This document shows positions 16,508 to 26,715 of a stretch of DNA of 64,000 nt, one piece after another (positions within the stretch are counted from its first letter, which is position 1; every line of letters starts with the position of its first letter). The stretch covers positions 1 to 64,000 of the forward strand of contig NZ_BNAW01000046.1 of the NCBI RefSeq assembly GCF_014654205.1, given 5' to 3'. Made by a program: the position numbers and the translations under genes. The stretch comes from Amycolatopsis bullii. GTDB lineage: Bacteria > Actinomycetota > Actinomycetes > Mycobacteriales > Pseudonocardiaceae. The notes beneath the pieces were generated by a model. It was not told the DNA's origin. It saw nothing but the letters and a program-made list of their open reading frames with translations, and ran no database searches.

Positions 16508-17625
16508 GTGCGCCATTCGAGAAGCAAGGTGGACACCTCGGGACGGAACCCCCAGGGAACGCCGGCGCGCGGCGCACGGCCGAGCCCGACGGTTCCTCCC
16601 GCGGCCGCCGACGCGTTGCGGCTCCAGCGGACCGCGGGCAACCAGGCCGTATCGAGGCTCCTTGCGGGCACCCGGCAGACTGCCGCGGGCGGGGGCGGCA
16701 ACCTCCCGATCCAGCGCACACTGTCATGGCGCGGAAGGACGGTGGCGGCCTACGAAGATCTCCCGGAAATCGACCGGGACCGGCTCGAGGAAAAGACCGA
16801 TCACGGGTACGGCATATTCGTGCGGCCGGTCATCGAGGCGATGATCGACGACGATGTCCCCACAAGGTGTCCGTCGAACTGATCGCCAAGGAGATCCCCG
16901 AGATCGCCAAGCTCTACTTCGCGAGCGACCTGTCCAAGCTCAAGCCGGACAGTCCCAGGAACCGAATCGTCCGTCGGCTCCTGGAAAAAGACGAGCAGGT
17001 CGGCAAGCTGAAATCGAAATTCGGCAAAACATCCGATGCCGAGAAGGTCCCCGCACGCAACCTCCGCGGGTTCAATGAGTTTCTGGACGCGAATCCGGCA
17101 TTCGTCAATCATCTGGCCAAAGCCGGCATCACCATCCGGTTTGGTTCCGGGCACGCCAGTGGCCTCGGCGGCCTTTACACGCACGCAGACAGAACGGTGC
17201 ATCTCGAAAGAGGGGTGGAACGGACGAGTCCGGGTATCTTCCTCCGTTTGCTGCTACACGAGATGGGGCACGCTTCATTCGAGCAGATGCTGATGACCAC
17301 CAACCCGAGCACCCTGAACCAGGACGAGCAGGCGTTCCGCGACGCCTGGACGGTGCTACGCCGGAATGATGGGCAGTATCTGCTCGGACTCGATCTGGGT
17401 GAAGGCAGAGAACCTGCCGAGAGGAAGAAGTACCAGGCGGGGAACTTCTCGGAGTTCTGCGCCGAGAACTTCATGCACAGGGTGACCGCGCCGGACCTGT
17501 TGAACAAGCACTTGACCGAGATCAACAAGCCAGGCAGTCACATCCCGCAGGACATCAGGGACGCCTGGCGTGACGCGATCGTGGTTTTGGACAAGTACGA
17601 GCGTCTGCTGCTGCGCCACTCCTAG
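16508..17625 (+). pseudogene. Frameshifted zincin metallopeptidase with N-terminal LQRTAGNQAV tag (effector-like)
   Basis: Two overlapping frames make one protein. Frame A starts at GTG 16508 (GGGGGGAACC upstream; GTG 16490 is possible). It carries LQRTAGNQAV (16622-16651), a motif common near the N-terminus of DUF4157-type and extracellular contractile injection system cargo proteins, and then IDDDVP before a stop at 16882. Frame B continues from about 16862 (HKVSVELIAKEIPEIAKLY) to 17625, with HEMGH (17257-17271), a zincin zinc site, and a later FCAENFMH that may supply a third ligand. One extra C in the CCCC run at 16858-16861 would restore a 372-residue protein. Either a true inactivating deletion or a sequencing error. 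G+C and codon bias are lower than in neighbours. No injection-system genes are in the window. Confidence 0.75.
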
Positions 17626-18302
17626 ACGAGGCGGCGGTCGGAGGCCCAGCGGGAGAGCTCGTAGCGGTTCGACAGCTGGGTCTTCCGCAGGACGCTCGAC
17701 ACGTGCGTCTCCACCGTCTTCACCGAGATGAACAGCTCCGACGCGATCTCCTTGTACGCGTACCCGCGGGCCAGCAGCCGCAGGACGTCGCGCTCGCGCG
17801 GCGTCAGCAGGTCCAGCTCCGGGTCGTTGATCGGGGCCGAACCCGGGCGGTCGGCGAACGCGTCCAGGACGAAGCCCGCCAGCCGCGGGGAGAACACCGC
17901 GTCGCCGTCCGACACGCGGACCACCGCGCGGACCAGTTCCTTCGACGAGATCGTCTTCGTCACGTAGCCGCGGGCACCCGCGCGGATGACCGCGATGACG
18001 TCCTCCGCCGCGTCGGACACCGAGAGGGCCAGGAACACCACGTCCGGCAGCTCCGGGCGGACCCGGCGCAGCACCTCGGCGCCGCCGCCGTCGGGCATGT
18101 GGACGTCGAGGAGCACCACCTGCGGCTTCGTGCGGGCGATGCCGGCCACGGCTTCGGCGACCGAGCCGGCCTCGCCGACCACCCGGACCTCGTCGGTGAT
18201 CGAGTCGAGCTCGGTGCGCACCCCGGCGCGGAACAGCGCGTGGTCGTCGACGAGGAACACCTTGACCGGTTCACGCTGGTTGTCCGTCACGTCGTCGAGC
18301 AT
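17622..18302 (-). CDS. NarL/LuxR-family response regulator
   Basis: 226 residues; GTG at 18290 is an alternative start. The receiver domain has the acidic pair VDD (19-20), phosphoacceptor D66 in LLDVHMP, and a switch Lys in YVTKTIS. A LuxR-type HTH lies at the C-terminus (LTPRERDVLRLL...KEIASELFISVKTVETHVSS). The pocket is complete, so it should be phosphorylated by the adjacent histidine kinase (stop-to-start gap of seven bases). Likely targets are the divergent PspC operon at 19731 and itself, a common arrangement for actinobacterial envelope-stress pairs (inference). Confidence 0.94.
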   Translation of the reverse strand: MLDDVTDNQREPVKVFLVDDHALFRAGVRTELDSITDEVRVVGEAGSVAEAVAGIARTKPQVVLLDVHMPDGGGAEVLRRVRPELPDVVFLALSVSDAAEDVIAVIRAGARGYVTKTISSKELVRAVVRVSDGDAVFSPRLAGFVLDAFADRPGSAPINDPELDLLTPRERDVLRLLARGYAYKEIASELFISVKTVETHVSSVLRKTQLSNRYELSRWASDRRLV

Positions 18303-18309
18303 AGCCGCC

Positions 18310-19662
18310 TCACGCCGCTCCCTTGCCCGCTTTCACCGGCATGGCGAGCTGCACTTCGGTGCCCTCGCCCGGCGCCGTGCGGACCTTGCAGGTGCCGCCG
18401 TGGCGGGTCATCCGGCCGCGGATCGAGTCGGCGAGGCCGTGGCGGTCGTCCGGGACGAGGTCGGGGTCGAAGCCCTTGCCGCGGTCGCGCACGAACACCG
18501 TCACCGACGTCGGCTCGACCTCGGCGTAGACGCTGACCTCGTCGACGCCGGCGTGCTTCGCGGCGTTGACGATGGCCTCGCGGGCGGCCTGGACGAGCGC
18601 GACCAGCGATTCGTCCAGCTCGGCGTCACCGACGACGACCTGGCCGACCGAGATCGCGAAGGTGTCCTCGACCTCGCCGCACGCCGTCGCGAGCGCTTCG
18701 GACAGCTGGCCGGTCGCTTCCTCGACCTTCTCGGCGGGCTTGCCGTAGCCGTTCGGGCCGTAGAGCCAGCCGCGCAGCTCGCGCTCCTGGCTGCGGGCCA
18801 GCCGCGCGACCTCGCGCGGCGACTCGCTCTGCTTCTGGATCAACGCGAGCGTCTGCAGCACGGAGTCGTGCAGGTGGGCGGCGATCTCGGCGCGCTCGTC
18901 GGTGCGGATGCGGGCCTTGCGCTCGTCGGAGAGGTCCCGGACCAGCCGCAGCCAGAACGGCACGGTCAGCACGGCGACCCCGATCAGAGTGGCGATGACG
19001 GCGATGAGCGCGAACTGGACCTGGTCCAGGGTGCCGCTGCGCAGCACGACGACGGTGATGCCGGTGATCACCAGCGCGACGCCGGCGACGATCCGGATCG
19101 CGGCCGACCAGCCGCCCCCGCCGAGGAACGCCCCCGCGAAGCCGTCCTTGGCGCCGACCCGCCAGCGACGGCGCTGCGACTCGTCGGCCTCCCGCCAGAC
19201 GACCGCGAGACCGATCATGGCGACGGCGAGCGGCACCGCGACCCAGCCGCTGATGAACCCGGTGAGCGTCCCGCTGGCGACGGCGAGGCCGACACCCAGC
19301 GCGATCAGGCCGAACGCCTGCTGGCGTTCCTTGGGCTTCGGCGCTTCCGCGGTTTCCTCGGACTGCTGCTGGACGAACACCCAGAGCAGGCCGTAGGCGA
19401 GCAGCCCGGCGCCGTTGAGCGCGGCGAGCAGCGCGAACGCCGTCCGCACCCACAGGACCGGCACGCCGAGGTGGTCGGCGAGCCCCCCGGCGACCCCGGC
19501 GATGGCCCGCCCGGAGCGGCGCCGGAACATCTTGGGCGCAGATGACTCCGTCGTGGTGGGCGTGATCGCCTGCTCGGCGGTGACGTGGTCGAGGGACTCC
19601 TGCACGCCGTCCATGGTCACACGCACCGGCAGGCGGTTCCATCGGGGAAACCCCTGATCCAT
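18310..19662 (-). CDS. PspC-domain sensor histidine kinase
   Basis: About 450 residues from the ATG at 19662; ATG 19614 is equally possible, since neither has a good binding site. An N-terminal PspC domain (MFRRRSGRAIAGVAGGLADH...) includes the first two membrane segments. About four more hydrophobic segments follow. The HisKA_3 dimerisation helix has the phosphorylatable His in AEIAAHLHDSVLQTL. The HATPase domain has an N-box (EAIVNAAKHAG) and a G-box (DRGKGFDP, GLADSIRGR). It pairs with the response regulator just downstream. PspC modules are associated with sensing membrane or cell-wall damage; the signal here is unknown. Confidence 0.93.
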   Translation of the reverse strand: MDQGFPRWNRLPVRVTMDGVQESLDHVTAEQAITPTTTESSAPKMFRRRSGRAIAGVAGGLADHLGVPVLWVRTAFALLAALNGAGLLAYGLLWVFVQQQSEETAEAPKPKERQQAFGLIALGVGLAVASGTLTGFISGWVAVPLAVAMIGLAVVWREADESQRRRWRVGAKDGFAGAFLGGGGWSAAIRIVAGVALVITGITVVVLRSGTLDQVQFALIAVIATLIGVAVLTVPFWLRLVRDLSDERKARIRTDERAEIAAHLHDSVLQTLALIQKQSESPREVARLARSQERELRGWLYGPNGYGKPAEKVEEATGQLSEALATACGEVEDTFAISVGQVVVGDAELDESLVALVQAAREAIVNAAKHAGVDEVSVYAEVEPTSVTVFVRDRGKGFDPDLVPDDRHGLADSIRGRMTRHGGTCKVRTAPGEGTEVQLAMPVKAGKGAA

Positions 19663-19730
19663 CGGCCCAGGGGAAACCTCAGGGACCATCCCGGATGTTC
19701 GGCGGCGACGGGTGCCGCATGCTTCTCGGT

Positions 19731-21014
19731 ATGAGTGGTGCGAGCGAAACCCGGTCACCGAAGCCGGGTGCCCTGAACGGCTTCGAGGAGACCGTCAAGG
19801 ACTTCTGGGTCAGCCGGCCCCGGCGGCCGCACTCCGGGCGGAAGCTGGCCGGGGTGGCCGCCGCCATCGGGCGGCGGTACGGGATCGATCCCGTCGTCGT
19901 GCGGATCGCGCTGGTGGTCGCGACGATCTTCGGCGGCTTCGGCGTTCCCTTCTACCTGCTGGGGTGGCTGTACCTGCCCGGCGAGAGCGACGAGGTCTCC
20001 GGCTTCGAAAGCCTCATCGGGCGCGGCCGGTCGTCGGTGTCGCCCGCGTTCGCCGTCGTGCTCATGGTCCTCACCGTCCTCAGCGCCGGGGGCTCGATCA
20101 GCGGCTCCTGGTTCGACGGCGGCGGGCTGATCAGCTGCGCCCTCATCGCCACCGCGCTCTACCTGCTGCACCGCAGCCGCGGCCACGAGAACCGCCCCGC
20201 GCCGGTTGCCGCGCGGTCGTCGTACCCGGCCTTCACCGGAAACGGAGCCTTCACCATGACCGACACCGCCGAGGCGCCGTCGCCGGCGCGCGGCTGGGAC
20301 CCGCTCGCCGCCGACCCGGCCGGCTGGGACCTCCCCGACGCCCCGTCCGCGCCGGAGCCGCGGCCCACGCCGCCGGTCTCGGTCGAGGCGCCGCAGCGGC
20401 GGCCCCGGTCGAAGGTCGGGTCCGCGACGTTCGCGCTGGCCGTGCTGACCGCCGGCGGCGGCGTGCTGGCCGGTCTCAACGGCGCCACCTGGTTCGACGC
20501 GCAGCACATCGTCGGCCTGGTGCTCGGCGTGGTCGGGATCGGCCTGGTCGCCGGCGCGTTCGCCCGCGGCGGCCGCGGCCTGATCGGGCTGGCCATCCCG
20601 CTCGCCATCGCCGGGCTGGTGCTGACGTCGTCCCCGTTCAAGAACTTCGACGTCCGCGGCGGCGTCGGCGACCTCGACCCGACGCCGCAGTCGGCGGCCG
20701 AGCTCCAGTCGCTCTACCAGCACGCGGCCGGCGACATCCGGCTCGACCTGACCCAGCTGCCGGCCGGGGCGCCGTACGCGACGGCCGTGTCCAACGGCGC
20801 CGGCGACACCACGGTGATCGTGCCCGCCGACGCCGACGTCACCTTCGACTGCCACACCGGCGCGGGCGAGGCGTCGTGCTTCGGCCGCTCCGCCGACGGC
20901 ATCGGCCAGCCCGCGGTGACCGGCACGGACAACGGCCCCGACGGTGTCGGCGGCCAGAAGATCACCCTGAAGGTTTCGAACAACGTGGGCAACGTGGAGG
21001 TGCGGCGTGGCTGA
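19731..21014 (+). CDS. PspC-domain membrane protein with LiaF-like C-terminal domain
   Basis: 427 residues from the ATG at 19731. CATGCT seven bases upstream could be a -10 for a leaderless message. An N-terminal PspC domain (PHSGRKLAGVAAAIGRRYGI...) carries its membrane pair. Two more helices follow, then a cytoplasmic Pro-rich linker and a second membrane block (FALAVLTAGGGVLAGLNGAT, GLVLGVVGIGLVAGAFARGG). It ends in a soluble beta-rich domain (DIRLDLTQLP...TVIVPADADVTFDCHTGAGE) typical of LiaF/DUF2154 cell-wall stress proteins. Transcribed divergently from the PspC kinase, it is probably target and modulator of that system. Overlaps the next gene by eight bases. Confidence 0.9.
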   Translation: MSGASETRSPKPGALNGFEETVKDFWVSRPRRPHSGRKLAGVAAAIGRRYGIDPVVVRIALVVATIFGGFGVPFYLLGWLYLPGESDEVSGFESLIGRGRSSVSPAFAVVLMVLTVLSAGGSISGSWFDGGGLISCALIATALYLLHRSRGHENRPAPVAARSSYPAFTGNGAFTMTDTAEAPSPARGWDPLAADPAGWDLPDAPSAPEPRPTPPVSVEAPQRRPRSKVGSATFALAVLTAGGGVLAGLNGATWFDAQHIVGLVLGVVGIGLVAGAFARGGRGLIGLAIPLAIAGLVLTSSPFKNFDVRGGVGDLDPTPQSAAELQSLYQHAAGDIRLDLTQLPAGAPYATAVSNGAGDTTVIVPADADVTFDCHTGAGEASCFGRSADGIGQPAVTGTDNGPDGVGGQKITLKVSNNVGNVEVRRG

Positions 21015-21249
21015 CCAGAACCCTTACGCCTACGACGAACCGGCGGACACCCAGCCCGCCAAGCGCGGCGGCCTGGACGTCTTCACCCTGATCTGCGGCA
21101 TCGCGACGCTGCTGGTGTCGGCCTACGTCCTCTCGGACGGCGCGAGCTGGCTGCCCTCGTTCGACTTCCGCTGGGTGATCGCCGGCGGCGCGGTGTTCGT
21201 GGGGCTGATGCTGCTCACCGCGTCCTTCGGCGGCAAACGGCGCCGCTGA
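21007..21249 (+). CDS. Small two-helix membrane protein coupled to PspC gene
   Basis: 80 residues from a GTG at 21007, overlapping the end of the PspC gene by eight bases, so translation is probably coupled. The N-terminus is polar (ADQNPYAYDEPADTQPAKRG). Two helices follow (LDVFTLICGIATLLVSAYVL and VIAGGAVFVGLMLLTASF) and a basic tail GGKRRR. It is a conserved-looking companion of PspC/LiaF-like genes in actinomycetes; its function is unknown but is presumably in the same membrane-stress response. Confidence 0.85.
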   Translation: MADQNPYAYDEPADTQPAKRGGLDVFTLICGIATLLVSAYVLSDGASWLPSFDFRWVIAGGAVFVGLMLLTASFGGKRRR

Positions 21250-21266
21250 CCCTCACCGAAAAGACC

Positions 21267-21300
21267 CTCGAGGCCCCGGATCCCACGCCGGGGCCTCGAG
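21267..21300. terminator. Bidirectional terminator between PspC operon and guaA
   Basis: Perfect 13-base-pair stem (arm CTCGAGGCCCCGG) with a seven- to eight-base loop, between convergent genes. Confidence 0.85.
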
Positions 21301-21320
21301 CCTTGTCGTCTACAACGGAC

Positions 21321-22877
<1,557 letters not shown>

Positions 22878-22986
22878 CTGGCGACCTCCTGGCGAGAAGC
22901 GGGATTCCCCACCATCGTCCCAGGTGGGCCCGGTCACCCGGGATTCAGGGCCGTCCCTGTCCTCGATCGGGCTTACGGTGCCCGGT

Positions 22987-23532
22987 ATGGCGGTGAACTG
23001 GACGAAGGAACTGACCGATCAGCTCGGCTTCCACTGGGAGGTGCACACGCGCCCGAAACTCGAAGGGCTCACCGACGACGAGTACTTCTGGGAGCCGGTC
23101 ACGGGCTGCTGGACCGTGCGGCCGCGCAAGTCCGACGACGAACCGGGCACGGGCCCGTTCACCATCGACTGGGCCTACCCCGAGCCGACGCCCCCGCCGG
23201 TCACGACGATCGCCTGGCGGCTCGGCCACATCCTCGTCGGAGTGCTGGGCGCGCGGATCGGGTCCCACTTCGGCGGCGAGCCGATCGGCTACGACACCTA
23301 CCCGTACCCCGGAACGGCCGCCGAAGCGCTGTCGGAGCTCGACAAGCTCTACGCGCAGTGGGTCGCCGGGGTGCAGTCACTCGACGAAGAAGCCCTCGCG
23401 CGGCCGTGCGGCCCGGCGGAGGGCCCGTACGCGAAGTACCCGATGGCCACGCTCGTGCTGCACATCCACCGCGAGATGATCCACCACTGCGCCGAGGTCC
23501 TACTGCTGCGCGACCTGTACCGGAGCCGGTAG
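22987..23532 (+). CDS. DinB-family protein
   Basis: 181 residues from the ATG at 22987. TACGGT seven bases upstream suggests a leaderless transcript. Four-helix-bundle DinB/YfiT-type fold, with putative metal-ligand histidines in TIAWRLGHILVG and near the end in LHIHREMIHHCAE. Such proteins often use mycothiol or bacillithiol, or are of unknown function. The substrate cannot be read from sequence. The last 33 bases overlap the convergent rhomboid gene. Confidence 0.85.
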   Translation: MAVNWTKELTDQLGFHWEVHTRPKLEGLTDDEYFWEPVTGCWTVRPRKSDDEPGTGPFTIDWAYPEPTPPPVTTIAWRLGHILVGVLGARIGSHFGGEPIGYDTYPYPGTAAEALSELDKLYAQWVAGVQSLDEEALARPCGPAEGPYAKYPMATLVLHIHREMIHHCAEVLLLRDLYRSR

Positions 23533-24105
23533 CAGCAGGAAACCCAGCACCAGTCCGAGCAGGGCGGGGAGGCCGTGGTTGTCGTGCAGGACCGTGTCGG
23601 CCACGGCCAGCACCGGCACCGCGAAGGCCATGATCCGGAACTGGACCGGCAGCACCACGCCGTAACGGCGCGACGCCACCATGGCCACGGCCGCGAGGCC
23701 GCCGATCAGGCCGGCGGTGCACATCGAGTTGCCCGCGCCCACCGGGTTGAGCCAGACGTAGCTCATGAACTGGCCGAACAGGCCGCAGGTGAAGTACAGG
23801 ACGAGCCAGCGGACGCGGCCGAAGACGCGCTCGGCGAGGATGCCGAACACCGCCAGCCACGCCAGGTTGAAGACCAGGCCGAACGCCCACGCGTCCTGGA
23901 AGAACATGCCGGTGAGCAGGCGGTACCACTCCCCCGCGTCGATGCGGGCCGCGTCGCGGTGCATCGCGTCGTACAACGGCGGGTGCACCAGCTGCGCGAT
24001 TCCGCAGGCCAAGGTGACCACGAAGACCGCGGCGGTCAGGTACGGACGGCGGCGCACCGGAGCGAGCGCCACGAACGGGTTGCGGGATGCGGTGCGCGTG
24101 GTCAT
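23500..24105 (-). CDS. Rhomboid-family intramembrane protein
   Basis: 201 residues from the ATG at 24105; the longer frame to 24165 has a poor N-terminus. Six hydrophobic helices. Rhomboid hallmarks are GEWYRLLTGMFFQ, FNLAW in helix 2, a GxS site in GAGNSMCTAG where the Ser would be the nucleophile, and a helix-6 His in HDNHGLPALLGL. Surroundings of the active site differ from the canonical GASG, so activity is likely but not certain. It may cleave membrane proteins; the target is unknown. Convergent overlap with the DinB gene. Confidence 0.8.
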   Translation of the reverse strand: MTTRTASRNPFVALAPVRRRPYLTAAVFVVTLACGIAQLVHPPLYDAMHRDAARIDAGEWYRLLTGMFFQDAWAFGLVFNLAWLAVFGILAERVFGRVRWLVLYFTCGLFGQFMSYVWLNPVGAGNSMCTAGLIGGLAAVAMVASRRYGVVLPVQFRIMAFAVPVLAVADTVLHDNHGLPALLGLVLGFLLLPAPVQVAQQ

Positions 24106-24179
24106 GGACGAAAATCTAGGCGCGCCACCGCCGTCGCACCCCCGACGTTTGTCACGAACCTCCACGGGAAGGCCCCAGT

Positions 24180-25214
24180 ATGCGAGCGACAGTCATCTAC
24201 GGCGCCGGTGACGTGCGGGTGGAAACCGTCCCCGACCCGAAGCTGGTGGAACCGACCGACGTCATCCTGCGGGTCGTGCGGTCCTGCATCTGCGGTAGCG
24301 ACCTCTGGCCGTACGCCGACATGGCGCCGAGCGAGCACGGCCGCCGCATCGGGCACGAGTTCCTCGGGATCGTCGAGGAGACCGGCGCGGACGTCACCAC
24401 CGTCACCAAGGGCGACCTCGTCATCGCGCCCTTCGTCTACTCGGACAACACCTGCCAGTTCTGCCGCGAAGGCCTGCAGACGTCGTGCGTCCACGGCGGG
24501 TTCTGGGGCGCGAAGGGCGTCGACGGCGGTCAGGGCGAAGCCGTGCGGGTGCCGCAGGCCGACGGCACGCTCGTCAAGGTTCCGCACACCGAGGACGACG
24601 ACCTGCTGGCCTCGCTGCTCACGCTGTCCGACGTCTTCCCGACCGGCCACCACGCCGCGACGAAGGCACGCGTGAGCGCGGGCCAGAACGTCACCGTGAT
24701 CGGCGACGGCGCGGTCGGCCTCTCCGCGGTCCTGGCCGCGAAGCGCCTCGGTGCCGAGCGGATCGTCCTCATGGGACGCCACCGCGCGCGGACCGACCTC
24801 GGCCGCGAGTTCGGGGCGACCGACGTCGTCGCCGAGCGCGGCGAGGAGGGCATCGCGAAGGTGCGCGAGCTGACGAACGGCGAGGGCACGCACGCCGTTC
24901 TCGAATGCGTCGGCACCAAGCCCGCCTTCGAGATGGCCGTCGGTGCCGTGCGCGCGGGCGGTGCGGTCAGCCGCGTCGGCGTCCCCCAGTACGAAGAGGG
25001 CCCGATCGGCCCGGCGCTGTTCCGGCGGAACGTCACCGTCACCGGCGGTGTCGCCCCGGCCCGGCACTACATCCCCGAGCTGCTGCCGGACGTCCTCGAC
25101 GGCAAGTACCAGCCGGGTCGCGTCTTCGACCGGACCATCGACGTCGAAGGCGTGCCGGACGGCTACCGCGCGATGGCGGACCGCGAAGCGCTGAAGGTGC
25201 TCATCAAGCCGTGA
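24180..25214 (+). CDS. Zinc-dependent alcohol dehydrogenase (MDR family)
   Basis: 344 residues from the ATG at 24180, with GGAAGG upstream. GroES-like domain with the catalytic zinc ligand Cys in SCICGSD and His-Glu in GHEFLG. The structural-zinc lobe is DNTCQFCREGLQTSC. The Rossmann domain has VIGDGAVGLSAV and a downstream Arg (GRHRART) that suggests a preference for NADP(H). The substrate is unknown. It lies 55 bases before an aldehyde dehydrogenase gene on the same strand and could feed it, but that gene has its own promoter. Confidence 0.93.
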   Translation: MRATVIYGAGDVRVETVPDPKLVEPTDVILRVVRSCICGSDLWPYADMAPSEHGRRIGHEFLGIVEETGADVTTVTKGDLVIAPFVYSDNTCQFCREGLQTSCVHGGFWGAKGVDGGQGEAVRVPQADGTLVKVPHTEDDDLLASLLTLSDVFPTGHHAATKARVSAGQNVTVIGDGAVGLSAVLAAKRLGAERIVLMGRHRARTDLGREFGATDVVAERGEEGIAKVRELTNGEGTHAVLECVGTKPAFEMAVGAVRAGGAVSRVGVPQYEEGPIGPALFRRNVTVTGGVAPARHYIPELLPDVLDGKYQPGRVFDRTIDVEGVPDGYRAMADREALKVLIKP

Positions 25215-25269
25215 CCCGTCCGGGTGGGGGTCACTCGGACGCGCCCCCACCCGCATTACGTTGGTACGC

Positions 25270-26715
25270 ATGGACATGATCACCCCCGAGCCGCGCCCCG
25301 CCTGGATCGCCGGCCGCCCGGAGCCGGGCGCCACCACCCTCGTCGTGCACCACCCGTACGACTGCAGCGAGGTCGCCACGGTCGCCGTGCCCGGGCCGGA
25401 CCAGGTCGAACGCGCGGTGGCCGCCGCGGCCTCGGTCGCCAAGGAGTTCCGGCGCAGCCCCGCGCACCTGCGCGCGGGCGCGCTCGACCACGTCTCCCGC
25501 GTGCTCGCCGCGCGTGCCGAGGAGATCGCCGAGGTGATCACCGCCGAAAACGGCAAACCGCTCAAGTGGGCCGAAGCCGAGGTCAAGCGCGCGGTGTCGG
25601 TGTTCCGCATCGCCGCCGAGGAGGCCCGCCGCTTCACCGGTGACGTCCAGCGCCTCGACACCGACCCCGCCGGCGAGGCGCGGCTGGCGCTGACCCGCCG
25701 CGTCCCGCGCGGGCCGGTGCTCGGCATCGCGCCGTTCAACTTCCCGCTCAACCTGGTGGCGCACAAGGTCGCGCCGTCACTGGCGATCGGCGCGCCGATC
25801 ATCGTCAAGCCCGCGCCGCGGACGCCGTTGTCGGCCCTGATCCTCGGTGAGATCCTGGCCGAAACGGACCTGCCGGAAGGCGCGTTCTCCGTGCTGCCGC
25901 TGGGAAACGAGGAAACCCAGGCGCTCGTCGCCGACCCGCGGCTGCCGGTCGTGTCGTTCACCGGCTCGGGCCCGGTCGGCTGGTCGCTCAAGGACGCCGC
26001 GCCGCGCAAGCACGTCGTGCTCGAGCTCGGCGGCAACGCGGCGGCCGTCGTGCTGCGCGACTGGCCCGACCCCGAAGGCGCGGCCCACCGGATCGCCACC
26101 TTCGGCAACTACCAGGCCGGCCAGTCCTGCATCGCGGTGCAGCGGGTGATCGTGGACGCCGCCGTGGCCGAGGAGTTCGTGCCCGCCCTGGTGGAAGCCG
26201 TCGAGGCGCAGCGGACCGGCGACCCGTACGACCGCAACACCGACGTCGGCCCGGTGGTCGACGAAGCCGCCGCCGAGCGGATCGTCGCGTGGATCGACGA
26301 AGCCGTCGAGGCCGGCGCGAAGGTGCTCACCGGCGGCACCCGCGACGGCGCGACCGTCGCCCCGACGCTGCTCACCGACGTCCCGCCGGACACGAAGGCC
26401 TGGAACGAGGAGATCTTCGGCCCGGTTCTCGCAGTGTCCATTGTGGACGGCGTGGACGCCGCGTTCCGCTCGGTCAACGCCTCCGCCTACGGCCTGCAGG
26501 CGGGGGTCTTCACCACCGACGTCCAGCTGGCGTTCCACGCGTCGGCCGAGCTGGAGGTCGGCGGCGTGATCATCGGGGACGTCCCGTCCTACCGCGCCGA
26601 CCAGATGCCCTACGGCGGCGTGAAGGGCTCCGGCTTCGGCCGCGAAGGCGTCCTGGCCGCGATGCACGACCTGACCGAGGAACGCGTCACCGTCTTCACC
26701 GACATCGACCTCTAG
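25270..26715 (+). CDS. NAD(P)-dependent aldehyde dehydrogenase
   Basis: 481 residues from the ATG at 25270. TACGTT seven bases upstream fits leaderless transcription. ALDH motifs: APFNFPLNLVAHK, SFTGSGPVGW, general base Glu in VLELGGN, catalytic Cys in NYQAGQSCIAVQR, and EEIFGPVLAV. Similar to phosphonoacetaldehyde- and lactaldehyde-type ALDH groups, but the substrate is not assignable. The 3' end overlaps the convergent oxidase gene by four bases. Confidence 0.94.
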   Translation: MDMITPEPRPAWIAGRPEPGATTLVVHHPYDCSEVATVAVPGPDQVERAVAAAASVAKEFRRSPAHLRAGALDHVSRVLAARAEEIAEVITAENGKPLKWAEAEVKRAVSVFRIAAEEARRFTGDVQRLDTDPAGEARLALTRRVPRGPVLGIAPFNFPLNLVAHKVAPSLAIGAPIIVKPAPRTPLSALILGEILAETDLPEGAFSVLPLGNEETQALVADPRLPVVSFTGSGPVGWSLKDAAPRKHVVLELGGNAAAVVLRDWPDPEGAAHRIATFGNYQAGQSCIAVQRVIVDAAVAEEFVPALVEAVEAQRTGDPYDRNTDVGPVVDEAAAERIVAWIDEAVEAGAKVLTGGTRDGATVAPTLLTDVPPDTKAWNEEIFGPVLAVSIVDGVDAAFRSVNASAYGLQAGVFTTDVQLAFHASAELEVGGVIIGDVPSYRADQMPYGGVKGSGFGREGVLAAMHDLTEERVTVFTDIDL

